From positions 1 to 62,569 of the forward strand of contig CALKAQ010000170.1 of assembly GCA_937983075.1 (NCBI GenBank): a stretch of DNA of 62,569 bases. The letters run 5' to 3'. The stretch is from an uncultured bacterium (lineage in GTDB: Bacteria; Bacillota; Limnochordia; DTU080; JAAYLA01). This document shows positions 1 to 8,072 of the stretch, piece after piece. The stretch's first letter is position 1. Each line of letters opens with the position of its first letter. The translations under genes and the position numbers were made by a program. The notes below the pieces were generated by a model. That model searched no databases and was not told the origin of the DNA. It saw only the letters and a list, made by a program, of their open reading frames with translations.

Positions 1-17
1 GTGAGGGACAGGGCGGC

Positions 18-914
18 ATGGATGCAATGCTTGAGCAAATGGCTCGCTTGTTGGGATCCGACGCAACATCGGTACGGGAATTGTCTGCAGCTGCTTGGCT
101 GCTTTCTCTCACCGACGGCCGACGTGTCGTCATCAAGCGAGTGCCACGGCAAGAAGCGCGTGATTGGCGTCCCGGCAGACCGTGGACCGAGCTCGTCGCG
201 ATTGATTTTCTGTCCAGTGAAGGGCTGTCTGTTCCCAAGCTGCTCGCCGCCGATTTGAATCATGGCTGGCTTATCCGGGAATATGTCGAAGGCCGTCCGC
301 TCCACTTGCTTGTTGACGAGCCGACGTTTGCGGTTTACCGCGCGTTGGTGCACCATCTTGAGCATATCGAACAAGTGCTGCAGGCGCATCGACATGAGCT
401 CGACGGCATTCGGTGGTGGGATCTGCAGCGAGGTTCGGATCCGCTGTGGTGGGCGCAACGATTGGAAAGCCGCCTGTCACCGCAGGTGCGCGGTGCCTGG
501 CGCGATTTGGCGGTCGAAGCGGCAGCAGGCGCCATTCAACTCGGACCGCTCGACGTGCAGGCCGCCAACGCGCTTTGGGACGGAGAGAAAACGTGGTTGA
601 TCGATTGGGCGACCGTTGGGCAGGACTACCGTGAACGGCGGCTCGTCGCTTATGCTCAAGCTGCGTTTCCTACCCCTGTCACGCTGCTCGATGAGGCGGC
701 TTATCAGCGGCACGCGCGGGAATTCGGCGCCTCAGCTGCCCGCTGTCTCGCATTTTGGGACTTGGCGTTTTGGGGGACGGCGTGGGTGCGAGCTCAAACA
801 GGCCAAACGGATTCGGAAGCGAACGTTCAAACCATCGCGGCGATGTGGCGCCGTCACCGCTTGAATGACGCGCGGATTGCCGCGGTGCAATCCGGGCTGA
901 TGCTTGAGCCGTAG
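18..914 (+). CDS. Phosphotransferase of the aminoglycoside/choline kinase fold
   Basis: A 298-residue protein that looks like a member of the protein-kinase-like APH/choline kinase superfamily. An N-terminal lobe carries a VVIKRV strand (residues ~36-41) that could hold the ATP-binding lysine. Near residues 178-200 a GPLDVQAANALWD stretch followed by LIDWATVG resembles the catalytic-loop Asp/Asn and the metal-binding Asp of the family. The catalytic loop is not the textbook HxDxxxxN, so activity and substrate are uncertain. The ATG at 18 follows GTGAGG with about 10 bases spacing; the frame stays open to the window edge, so an upstream start cannot be excluded. It is followed after 70 bases by a DUF5069 gene. 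Substrate cannot be told from the sequence. Confidence 0.6.
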   Translation: MDAMLEQMARLLGSDATSVRELSAAAWLLSLTDGRRVVIKRVPRQEARDWRPGRPWTELVAIDFLSSEGLSVPKLLAADLNHGWLIREYVEGRPLHLLVDEPTFAVYRALVHHLEHIEQVLQAHRHELDGIRWWDLQRGSDPLWWAQRLESRLSPQVRGAWRDLAVEAAAGAIQLGPLDVQAANALWDGEKTWLIDWATVGQDYRERRLVAYAQAAFPTPVTLLDEAAYQRHAREFGASAARCLAFWDLAFWGTAWVRAQTGQTDSEANVQTIAAMWRRHRLNDARIAAVQSGLMLEP

Positions 915-984
915 GTGTGGGAGAAGGATTCATTGCCGGATTGTGGTAAAGTAGACGGTAGCACAATAAAGGCGGTGATCCTTT

Positions 985-1269
985 ATGAGTGAATGGAAGC
1001 CCCGCGGCCGGGACGTCGTCATTGGCGATGTACCCTGGCTTGCCCGTATGACGGATAAGGCACGGGCGAAAGCCGACGGCACCATCGGCGAGTACATTTT
1101 TCCTTGTCCGATTGATCAGCGGCTGTTGAATGAAGCCGGCATGACGGCGGAGGAATTCATGCAGCTCGCCGTTGAGATTCAAGACGACGAAGCGCTGGCG
1201 GCCGAATTCAAGCGGCGTTCGGGCCGTGACGATTGGAGCGGCTTTGAAATTCCGCCGCCGCGGGGATAA
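985..1269 (+). CDS. DUF5069 family protein
   Basis: A small soluble protein of 94 residues. The central segment RMTDKARAKADGTIGEY followed by PCPIDQRLL is the signature I recognise for DUF5069, a family of small cytosolic proteins of unknown function found widely in bacteria. It is full length. The start ATG lies 8-9 bases after a GGCGGTGATC stretch that can serve as ribosome binding site. A strong bidirectional hairpin follows the stop, so it is probably the end of its transcription unit. No function can be assigned beyond the family. Confidence 0.75.
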   Translation: MSEWKPRGRDVVIGDVPWLARMTDKARAKADGTIGEYIFPCPIDQRLLNEAGMTAEEFMQLAVEIQDDEALAAEFKRRSGRDDWSGFEIPPPRG

Positions 1270-1296
1270 TTCGTGATAATCCGTGCGATTCATTCC

Positions 1297-1326
1297 AACG
1301 CCCACCGGGAAATGCCGGTGGGCGTT
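1297..1326. terminator. Bidirectional terminator hairpin
   Basis: Perfect 12-base arms AACGCCCACCGG and CCGGTGGGCGTT with a 6-base loop. On the plus strand it is followed by TCGTTG. It sits between two convergent genes, the DUF5069 gene and the DUF4363 gene. Confidence 0.75.
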
Positions 1327-1332
1327 TCGTTG

Positions 1333-1676
1333 TCAACCGGCGAACCGCCTCCACATGTCACCCAGGTCGGCGGCTTGGGCTGCGGCTCCCGGTTTATCCT
1401 GAATGTTGACATAAGCGTTCAGCTGAGCGAGAATCCGCTCAAAATCTTGGATGTCGGTATAGGTGTTGTTAAAGGATATCCAGGGCTTGCGACGCGTCCA
1501 TTCGCTTTGGATGCGATCGAGCGTCGTTTTCGCCTGATCCCATTCTTCATTGATGATTTCCGCCATTAGTTTTTCCATGTAGCCGTCGACCGGGGAATCG
1601 AATGAAGTCATGCTGCCGATAATGGAGAGAACGATCAGGAAGGCGATGCCCGAAACGATGTAAAGATTTTTTTCAT
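1333..1676 (-). CDS. DUF4363-like membrane-anchored protein, reading frame broken at an A7 tract
   Basis: The body of this reading frame encodes one N-terminal hydrophobic segment (LYIVSGIAFLIVLSIIGS) and a ~90-residue soluble part rich in helix, as in DUF4363 proteins, which typically sit beside DUF421 genes as here. The natural start is the ATG at 1676-1674, which overlaps the TGA stop of the upstream DUF421 gene as ATGA. However, that ATG is followed by seven A bases (1673-1667) and is out of frame with the body: eight A would give MKKNLYIVSG, a typical start. No in-frame ATG, GTG or TTG lies near. The break may be a homopolymer miscount, transcriptional slippage, or a recent mutation. I give the span from that ATG. 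Confidence 0.6.
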
Positions 1677-2458
1677 TGGTTTTCCCGCCTTGGATTCGTT
1701 TCCTTCGGTTCTTTTGCTTTGCCGGTAACCGGTGTGTCGCTGATGTCTTGGTCCTCAGGCAGACCATCGAGATCATCCCGCAGATCGACGTATAGGTTTC
1801 CTTGCGTGTCGATTTCGGCGTAATAAACGTCTTCGATCCGATGATTTCGCCCTTCAATTTGCTCGCGCAGCCACTGTTCGGACAGATTGAGCTGCTTCAA
1901 GTTCGCATGAATGATATGGCCGTCCATGATGAGCTCGGTAGCCAGGCCCTTGTAGTCGGTCGGGATTTGCAGATCGGCCGGTGTTAAAGGCTGCAGCTGG
2001 GACTTTTTTAATACGGAAAGTTTTCCGTTTGGCTCCAAGACGGCGAATTCGACGTCCGCGATGTTAAACGAATTGAGCTCCCTCAGCTGCGCTCGCAGGT
2101 CATCGATGCTGTAGTTGAGCTGTTCCAGATTCGATTCCAAAATTTGGCCGTTTTGAATGACCACCGTCGGTTCGCCGACAATTTTCATCCGCCAATTTCG
2201 GCTGTGGACCGTAATAATGCCTAGGACCAAAGTGCCTAAGGTCCAAGTGAGCAGTCCGGTCCACGTGGGGATGGCTTGAGTGCTCAAGTCCACCGTCAGG
2301 CTGGCGGCTATGCTGCCGATGGTAATGCCCGTGATGTAGTCGAAAAAAGTGAGTTGGGAAATCTGCTTTTTGCCCATCAATTGGGTCAGGATGAGCAGCG
2401 AGAAAAAGGCGAAGATGCCTCGTAAGAAGACAATCAGTGGTTCGGGCAATACGATCAC
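1673..2458 (-). CDS. DUF421 (YetF-type) membrane protein
   Basis: A 261-residue protein with about three N-terminal membrane helices (residues ~5-85), including QLMGKKQISQLTFFDYITGITIGS, followed by a cytoplasmic part containing two related alpha/beta modules (ITIGE-like repeats around residues 95-140 and 165-215). This is the architecture of the DUF421/YetF family, common in spore-forming Firmicutes and of poorly defined function. The C-terminal tail (last ~35 residues) is charged. The GTG at 2458 is only two bases after a GAGGA sequence; a TTG three codons in (2449) has better spacing and may be the true start. Its stop overlaps the start of the DUF4363 gene, so the two are translationally coupled. 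Confidence 0.85.
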   Translation of the reverse strand: MIVLPEPLIVFLRGIFAFFSLLILTQLMGKKQISQLTFFDYITGITIGSIAASLTVDLSTQAIPTWTGLLTWTLGTLVLGIITVHSRNWRMKIVGEPTVVIQNGQILESNLEQLNYSIDDLRAQLRELNSFNIADVEFAVLEPNGKLSVLKKSQLQPLTPADLQIPTDYKGLATELIMDGHIIHANLKQLNLSEQWLREQIEGRNHRIEDVYYAEIDTQGNLYVDLRDDLDGLPEDQDISDTPVTGKAKEPKETNPRRENQ

Positions 2459-2513
2459 GCTCCTCGGGTTCGTCTACGGATAACTTGCCCGAGGAGGGCA
2501 TGGTTCCATGAGA

Positions 2514-2547
2514 AGGCGCCCGACGGAACGAAATCCGCTGGGCGCCT
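2514..2547 (-). terminator. Terminator-like hairpin after oxidase subunit I
   Basis: Arms AGGCGCCC and GGGCGCCT with an inner helix GCGGA/TCCGT, lying between the stop of subunit I and the DUF421 start. There is no clear U-run, so it may attenuate rather than end transcription. Confidence 0.5.
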
Positions 2548-2585
2548 GTGGGGCAGGAAGGACGGCCTGTCGGCCGTGGTGTGGA

Positions 2586-4238
2586 TTAGAACGGTGACAT
2601 GCCGGGTGCTTGGAAGCCCGGAGTCGTTACGAGCCGGAATATCGTAGGACCATAAGCGATCGTTACAATGATCACCGTCGCGACAACCCACGGCTTGAAG
2701 CGATCGAGAATCGTCGGCATGTTCGGCTCGTCCTGGAGCGGTACAGCGACCGGAACTTCCGGCACCTCAGTGGTGCGCGGTGCCCGTACCCACGTCAAGA
2801 TGAGGTTGATGAAGAACAACGTGCCGCTGATGGTCAACAGGACACCGCCGATAGCCGCCAAGCGCGTGGGGTTGACCCATTCTTCCAAGAAGTACGTCGA
2901 TGCGCCGAGCGCCGTACGTCTGGGTGCGCCCTCGATACCGGCCCAGCTCATGCCGCGTGACATGAACGCCATGCCGAAGAACCAAAGCCATGTCTGAACG
3001 AGAGCGAGTTTGCGGCTCCAAAGCTGTCTTTCTCTCAAGTGCGGAATGAGCCAGTAGCTGATCGCCATGAACGTCAGGGCCGTAGCCGTGCCTACCGTGA
3101 GGTGGAAGTGGCCCGGTACGAACAACGTATTGTGCACGACCAAGTTCAAGTTATACGATGCGTTGACAAGACCGCTGATCCCGCCGAGAGAATAGAGCAC
3201 CATCGCAAGCAGCTGGCCGGTAACCGAAGGATCGTTCCAAGGCAGAGCACGAATCCAACCGAAGAGGCCACGGCCGCCGCGAGCCCGTCCGCCCGTTTCG
3301 ATCGAAGCGAGCACGGTGAACGCCGTGATCATGCTCGGCATGAAGACAGCGAAAGTGAGCAAGGCATGAACGGCCTTGTAGCCTTCCGATACACCCGGGT
3401 CGAGGAACTGGTGGTGGAAGCCGACCGGCAGCGAGAGCGGAATGAACAACAAGAACGAAAGACGTGCCAGCGGTTCACTGAACAGCTTGCCTCCGACTTG
3501 CCGCGGCAGCAGGAAGTACCACGAGATGTATGCCGGCAACAGCCAGAAGTAGACGATCGGGTGACCGCTGAACCAGAACAGCGTCCGGCTGAACAGCGGA
3601 TCGACGCCGTCAGTCCAACCGAGCGACCACGGGATCAACAAGAACAGGAATTGAACGACAATCCCCACCGAGGCGAGACCCCACATGATCACCGTCGTCA
3701 GGGCGCCGAAGGTCATGAGAGGCGTACGCTTGTCGGGGTTGTCGCGGCGCCAGCCCAAGTACGTCATCACCATGTTGGCCAAGAGCAGCAAGGTTCCGAC
3801 GACGATCAGGGCCAGACCGATGTAGTAAGCCGGATGTGCCTTCAGCGGCGCATACGACGTGTAGAGCACCGATGCCCGGTTGGTCAGCAAGCTCCAGTCG
3901 ACCATCAAGAGACCAACCAACATGACGCCAAACGTGATCCACGACAAAGTACGGGAATGCATCGGACGTTCCAAACCGTACGAGGTGACGAACGTCAAGA
4001 ACCCGGCAATGAAGAACGTCGTGAAGACGAGTACGTTAAACACGCCGTGGATCGAAAGACCTTGATAGTAATGCTTAATCAGCGGGATGGCGTCGTAAAG
4101 GTTGATGCCCGCGTGTTCCATCCCTTGCAAAAAGCCCATCAGGATGCCTACGGCCAAATGGGCGAAGCCGATGGCGATATACCATAGCGTCAGCCGTTTT
4201 TCCGGACGTTCGAGTCGGTATGCAGTCTCGGCAGCCAT
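2586..4238 (-). CDS. cbaA: ba3-type (family B) heme-copper oxidase subunit I
   Basis: Catalytic subunit of a terminal oxidase that reduces O2 to water. It has 550 residues and about 13-14 membrane helices. All metal ligands are visible: low-spin heme His at 64 (SIHGVF) and 379, CuB ligands His226 with the cross-linkable Tyr230 (GHPIVYF), His275-His276 (FHHQF), and the high-spin heme ligand His377 in VPGHFHL. The GHPIVY spacing and the absence of the family A D-channel and glutamate motifs point to the B family (ba3). A strong ribosome binding site AAAGGAGG precedes the ATG. It is the last oxidase gene of a block that also encodes subunits II and IIa and copper-delivery proteins, so the block can build a complete oxidase. 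Confidence 0.93.
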   Translation of the reverse strand: MAAETAYRLERPEKRLTLWYIAIGFAHLAVGILMGFLQGMEHAGINLYDAIPLIKHYYQGLSIHGVFNVLVFTTFFIAGFLTFVTSYGLERPMHSRTLSWITFGVMLVGLLMVDWSLLTNRASVLYTSYAPLKAHPAYYIGLALIVVGTLLLLANMVMTYLGWRRDNPDKRTPLMTFGALTTVIMWGLASVGIVVQFLFLLIPWSLGWTDGVDPLFSRTLFWFSGHPIVYFWLLPAYISWYFLLPRQVGGKLFSEPLARLSFLLFIPLSLPVGFHHQFLDPGVSEGYKAVHALLTFAVFMPSMITAFTVLASIETGGRARGGRGLFGWIRALPWNDPSVTGQLLAMVLYSLGGISGLVNASYNLNLVVHNTLFVPGHFHLTVGTATALTFMAISYWLIPHLRERQLWSRKLALVQTWLWFFGMAFMSRGMSWAGIEGAPRRTALGASTYFLEEWVNPTRLAAIGGVLLTISGTLFFINLILTWVRAPRTTEVPEVPVAVPLQDEPNMPTILDRFKPWVVATVIIVTIAYGPTIFRLVTTPGFQAPGMSPF

Positions 4239-4252
4239 TTCAGGAACCTCCT

Positions 4253-4723
4253 TTAGCGTTCTTCAACGATCACTTTGCCCGCCATGAAGTGGTGGCCGAT
4301 GCCGCAGTATTCGTGGCATGCGAACACGTACTCACCGGGCTTGTCGAAGGTGTAGGTTGTTTCACCCATCTGGCCGGGAATGGCCATCATGCTGACCGTG
4401 GTGTCCATGATTTTGAACCCATGGAGAATGTCTGCCGCGTGTACGTAAAAAGTGACGGTCGAACCTACCGGGACCCGAATCTCATGCGGATCGAACGCCC
4501 AAGCGCGGGCAACCAGGTTGACCTCGTAGCGGTCAGGAGCCAATTCACGGATCCAGCCGGCATCGGGCGTCGGTGCAGCCGTCGCTACCTGGGCCATCCG
4601 ATTCCGTATGCCGGGAATTTCAACACCGAGTGCGAGGGTACTGATCGCAATGGCGATGATGAAAACGATCATTAAGGCGCCGGATAGAATGATCCATGCT
4701 CGTTCGTATCGATGGATATGCAT
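4253..4723 (-). CDS. cbaB: ba3-type oxidase subunit II (CuA protein)
   Basis: 156-residue subunit with one N-terminal membrane anchor (residues ~9-33) and an external cupredoxin domain holding the binuclear CuA centre, which accepts electrons from a cytochrome c. The ligand set is complete: His101, Cys136, Glu138, Cys140, His144 and Met147 (CHEYCGIGHHFM). The short length and single helix match family B subunit II. I chose the ATG at 4723 because it follows GAGAGGGTGAT; a longer frame upstream would overlap the subunit IIa gene and add a non-hydrophobic extension. It lies 14 bases upstream of subunit I and 5 bases after subunit IIa. Confidence 0.92.
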   Translation of the reverse strand: MHIHRYERAWIILSGALMIVFIIAIAISTLALGVEIPGIRNRMAQVATAAPTPDAGWIRELAPDRYEVNLVARAWAFDPHEIRVPVGSTVTFYVHAADILHGFKIMDTTVSMMAIPGQMGETTYTFDKPGEYVFACHEYCGIGHHFMAGKVIVEER

Positions 4724-4728
4724 CGAAA

Positions 4729-4902
4729 TCACCCTCTCAAGAGCATCATGATGTAGATGGCACCCCATAGAGAGACCAAGATGCCGGCGTAAATGAGCAA
4801 GATGGCAAGCGTTCCCTTCGGGGTTTCAGTATCCGCTTTGACGTCGGCAGCCGGAGCAGTGGCGGCCCGAGTTTCCATGATTTCAGCAGCTTTGGCTTTC
4901 AT
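4729..4902 (-). CDS. Cytochrome c oxidase subunit IIa-like small membrane subunit
   Basis: 57 residues: a charged/Ala-rich cytoplasmic N-terminus and one membrane helix near the C-terminus beginning PKGTLAILLIYAGILVSLWG. This matches the subunit IIa family that accompanies ba3 oxidases, where the single helix packs against subunits I and II. The ATG at 4902 has a good AAAGGAGA site eight bases upstream; a TTG seven codons earlier is inside that site. Position directly before subunit II supports the assignment. Confidence 0.82.
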   Translation of the reverse strand: MKAKAAEIMETRAATAPAADVKADTETPKGTLAILLIYAGILVSLWGAIYIMMLLRG

Positions 4903-4932
4903 GGCGAAATGTCTCCTTTCCAAAACTTTGCA

Positions 4933-5601
4933 TTACGGATAACACATGAACAGGTGAGCGGCTTGATAGGCAAGACGAACCGCACCTTCCGCGTTCGCCT
5001 CTTTGCGCAGCAAAGCAATGTCCCGCGTTAATGTTTCGAGATCCAATTGCCGGGCGTTGTACCTTGCCCGTGTAACCCCCTGGTCATCGACCAAGACGAG
5101 CGTCTGGTCATAGACGAACTTCAGTTCGTCATCGGTTTCAACGGGATCTTCAAAATAGATGCGCATCCCGCTCCCGACTGCGAGCTTGACGGTGACCCAC
5201 GGCCCTGTCAGCAGGTAAGTTCCCGGTCTTTGAAACAGTTCGTAGCGCTCTGCGAGATGTTGCAGCACCGTTGGGTCATCGTGCTCCGGATCGACCGAAA
5301 TCATGGCAATGTCGATTTCGTCCGACCATCCACGCGCTTCCAGTTCGTCGTAAACTCGTGCGAGCTGATCGATGGTTTTCTCCGTGTTGTCAAGGTCACG
5401 TGCCGCTCCAACCGTGTATAGCGTCAACCGCCCCCTTTCAAGGGGAGAGTAAGTTTCTCCCCGGTGGTCCGTGAGTTCGAATACCGGTATCGGGTCGAGC
5501 AGCGGTAATACTTGTACCGGCCGCCCGATAGTGAAATACAGCGTTCCCCCGATGAAAAACACCAGGAGGAAGTAGCCAGCCATTTTGAACCAAGCTTTCA
5601 T
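4933..5601 (-). CDS. SCO1/SenC-like protein lacking the copper-binding residues
   Basis: 222 residues with an N-terminal membrane anchor (residues ~8-25) and a thioredoxin-like domain recognisable from PVFELTDHRGETYSP and the ISVDPEHD segment. In true SCO proteins the next strand carries CxxxC and a later His; here the equivalent positions read TVGAARDL and VYDQTLVLVD, so both Cys and the His are missing. The only Cys is near the C-terminus (CYP). It therefore cannot bind copper in the SCO way and may be a structural or assembly paralog of the neighbouring SCO. The start ATG follows AAAGGGGG with nine bases spacing. It is placed between the SCO-PCuAC gene and subunit IIa. Confidence 0.78.
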   Translation of the reverse strand: MKAWFKMAGYFLLVFFIGGTLYFTIGRPVQVLPLLDPIPVFELTDHRGETYSPLERGRLTLYTVGAARDLDNTEKTIDQLARVYDELEARGWSDEIDIAMISVDPEHDDPTVLQHLAERYELFQRPGTYLLTGPWVTVKLAVGSGMRIYFEDPVETDDELKFVYDQTLVLVDDQGVTRARYNARQLDLETLTRDIALLRKEANAEGAVRLAYQAAHLFMCYP

Positions 5602-5651
5602 AAGAACCAACCCCCTTTGTCTTCAGCAGCAACGTGGGGCCGCTGCTCGGT

Positions 5652-6767
5652 TCAATGATGGTGGTGATGCTCCTCCGTATCCATTCCGCCTGCGGCTTGG
5701 TGCACCGGGACTGCGAGGCGGACCGGGGAACGGTCTTCGAAATACAGATCGAGCAAGACCGTGTCGCCTTCGTGCAAATCCTCGTTCAAGCCGATCAGCA
5801 TGATGTGCAGTCCGCCGGGTTTGAGCTCAACGGTTGCATGGGTCGGAACGTCGACGACGCCGACCTCTTGCATGCGCATCACTTGGTTGATCTGCCCGTT
5901 TTCGTCGGTGAACACCTCAAATGACGTTTCGTGCAGTTCCACCGTTTGGGCGATGCGAGTGCGTGCACCGACGAGGCGTTCAGCGGCATCGCTCGGATTG
6001 TGCAGCTGCATGTAGACCGCACTGTTGCCCCCGGCGATGCCCGGGCGAGCCCATGCACCTTCCACCGTTGTCGCCGGCAGCTGCGAATCGTATTCATGGA
6101 TGATTTGGCGCAGGTCTTCGGCGATCAGCTCGGGATCGGTGTTGAACATGTAAGCCGCTCGCAGCAGACCAGCCGGGTCAATCAAATACGTGAGCGAGGA
6201 GTGATTGACCCAATAGTGTTCTGAATCCGGAATTTCTTCGATTTCAACAAAGACGCCGTATTTCTTGACGATGTCTTCGGTTTGGGCTTCATCGCCCCAC
6301 AAGCCGATAAAATCGGGGTCGAACCCTTCAACGTACGTCTTCAGCGTTTCAGGCGTATCGCGTTTGCCATCGACGGTTACAAATACGAACTGTACCCGAT
6401 CGGCCAGCGGACCGAGATATTCCTTGACCAACGTGTTGTAGTACAGCGATGCCGGACAGACGTCAGGGCAGTGCGTATAGCCAAAGAAAATCATGACGGC
6501 GTCGCCGATTTGGTCGCTCAGCCGATACGGATTGCGGTTGTGATCGATGAGTTCAAAATCCGGAGCCGTGCGCGGCGGTGTCAAAACCAGCCCGTTAAGC
6601 GTCGACGCCATGGTTGCCGGCGGATCGGTGTCGCGGTCGCCTTCAAAGTCCGCCGGCGAAGACTGCGAGGTAAACCAATCGACGATCTGCGGCGCCGCAA
6701 ACACGCCCAAGGACAACGCAAGCAAGGCAACGATGGCGGTGATGGCTCTGCGAATCGTGGACGGCAC
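5652..6767 (-). CDS. SCO1 - PCuAC fusion copper chaperone
   Basis: 371 residues. An N-terminal anchor or signal (residues 7-27) leads to a SCO1/SenC thioredoxin-fold domain with Cys100 and Cys104 (YTHCPDVCP) and His189 (VNHSS), the full copper site for CuA assembly. Residues ~236-350 form a PCuAC (DUF461) domain with its H...M...HxM ligands at His279, Met299, His321 and Met323. The protein ends in five consecutive His after EE, a likely extra metal-binding tail. In Thermus-type systems PCuAC and SCO act together to load CuA, so this gene joins both steps in one chain. Good AAGGAGGAG site before the GTG start. It sits in the oxidase block. Confidence 0.9.
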   Translation of the reverse strand: MPSTIRRAITAIVALLALSLGVFAAPQIVDWFTSQSSPADFEGDRDTDPPATMASTLNGLVLTPPRTAPDFELIDHNRNPYRLSDQIGDAVMIFFGYTHCPDVCPASLYYNTLVKEYLGPLADRVQFVFVTVDGKRDTPETLKTYVEGFDPDFIGLWGDEAQTEDIVKKYGVFVEIEEIPDSEHYWVNHSSLTYLIDPAGLLRAAYMFNTDPELIAEDLRQIIHEYDSQLPATTVEGAWARPGIAGGNSAVYMQLHNPSDAAERLVGARTRIAQTVELHETSFEVFTDENGQINQVMRMQEVGVVDVPTHATVELKPGGLHIMLIGLNEDLHEGDTVLLDLYFEDRSPVRLAVPVHQAAGGMDTEEHHHHH

Positions 6768-6785
6768 GTCGACTCCTCCTTCCCT

Positions 6786-8072
6786 TTAAACGAACGGTTG
6801 CAAGAGACGGGACAGCGTTCCCGTCAGCAAAACACCCGACATCACCAAGATCAGCACGCCGCTGACACGCTCGATCCAAGGCAGCCAACGGTTGATCCGC
6901 TGCGAATGGGCGAGAAAGCGATCGAGGCCGAGCGTTACGGCGAGGAACGGAATGGCGAGTCCTCCCGCATACGTTGCCAGCAACGTCGTACCGTAGGCGG
7001 CGGAACCTTCCGATGCCGCCAGTGTGAGAATGCCGGCCAGCAGCGGCCCGATACACGGACTCCAGCCCGCAGCGAATGCCACACCGACAATAAAGGCCCT
7101 GCCGTATCCTGCGGGGCGTTGACTTGGTGTAAAGCGGGCTTCACGATTCAGTCCCGGTATGGACAGCACGCCCAGCATCTGCAGTCCAAGCAGAAGCAAG
7201 AAGACGCCGCCGATCCGGGCAATCCAATCACGGTGGTTGTGCAGGAAGTCGCCGACCAGTCCGGCGGAAGCCCCCAGTGCGACAAAAATGAGACTGAACC
7301 CCGCTACGAAAAAGAGCCCATTCAAGAATGCCGTTCGTCGCCCGTAATGGAGACGTTGTCCCGCCTCGTTGCGTTGGAGACTGACGCCGCCGACAAAAGC
7401 GACGTAAGCGGGAACAAGGGGCAGCAGACAAGGCGACAAAAAGCTTAAAATGCCGCCGCCGAACGCCAACAGAACCATGGAAGCGGCGATCGGTACCGTT
7501 TCTGGGCTTGCCTGCAGCGTTTCGCCGGCGAGGACCGCTTCGATGATCGCCCGGTTCTCATCCGCCAACGGCTCAAAGGCGCCGATCCAATGGTAGGCGA
7601 TGTTGCCGTTTTGGTCGATGAGAATGGAATCCGGTACGCCGAAGGTTTGGAATGCCCGCATAAATTTGCCTTTTTCATCGGCAACGTTGGGGAAAGTGAC
7701 CCCTTTGTCGCGCAAGTACTCGGCTAGGGTTTCATCGTCGGCCGCTGTATCCAAATTGACGCCGATGAGATGCAAACCTTGCGGACCGTACTCCTGATAA
7801 AGCTCCTCCATCAGCGGAGTTTGGGTAGGACATACCGTGCACCATGTTGCCCAGCTGTAGAGCAGGACAGGTTCGCCGCGGAAATCTTGCAGATTCATGA
7901 CCTGATCGCTGAACAAATAAGGCGCATCATAGCCCGGAGCCGGACGTTGGCCGTTCGTTCCGGACGCTTCGACCCACCCTGCGGGAATCGCCAGAAGTCC
8001 GATCATCCATGCGATCAGGCAGATGAGCCATCGCTGGTAGAAAACCGGCAATCCTTTCCTTTCTCGCATCAT
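6786..8072 (-). CDS. ResA/TlpA thioredoxin - CcdA fusion (thiol-disulfide membrane protein)
   Basis: 428 residues. After a signal-anchor (residues 14-33) comes an extracytoplasmic thioredoxin domain with WCTVCP (Cys78, Cys81). From residue ~193 it continues into a CcdA/DsbD-type six-helix membrane domain with its two conserved Cys in LSPCLLP (Cys215) and GWSPCIGP (Cys340). The fusion carries reductant across the membrane and delivers it to an outside thioredoxin, keeping cytochrome c heme-site or CuA cysteines reduced. This order (thioredoxin first) differs from DsbD, which has the thioredoxin at the end. The ATG follows TGGAGTG. First gene of the minus-strand oxidase block, 18 bases before the SCO-PCuAC gene. 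Confidence 0.88.
   Translation of the reverse strand: MMRERKGLPVFYQRWLICLIAWMIGLLAIPAGWVEASGTNGQRPAPGYDAPYLFSDQVMNLQDFRGEPVLLYSWATWCTVCPTQTPLMEELYQEYGPQGLHLIGVNLDTAADDETLAEYLRDKGVTFPNVADEKGKFMRAFQTFGVPDSILIDQNGNIAYHWIGAFEPLADENRAIIEAVLAGETLQASPETVPIAASMVLLAFGGGILSFLSPCLLPLVPAYVAFVGGVSLQRNEAGQRLHYGRRTAFLNGLFFVAGFSLIFVALGASAGLVGDFLHNHRDWIARIGGVFLLLLGLQMLGVLSIPGLNREARFTPSQRPAGYGRAFIVGVAFAAGWSPCIGPLLAGILTLAASEGSAAYGTTLLATYAGGLAIPFLAVTLGLDRFLAHSQRINRWLPWIERVSGVLILVMSGVLLTGTLSRLLQPFV

Noticed and set aside
3039..4187. A 382-codon open frame on the plus strand opposite oxidase subunit I
   Set aside because: It is the antisense shadow of a high-GC membrane protein gene, rich in Arg/Gln/Glu, with no ribosome site and no recognisable domain.
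5980..6100. Possibility that the His5 tail is a vector-derived tag
   Set aside because: It is encoded in a natural genomic context with normal neighbours, preceded by a plausible acidic linker, and the PCuAC domain commonly has His/Met-rich tails.
6282..7448. A 388-codon open frame on the plus strand across the SCO and ResA-CcdA genes
   Set aside because: It spans the boundary of two well supported minus-strand genes and lacks a coherent protein pattern.
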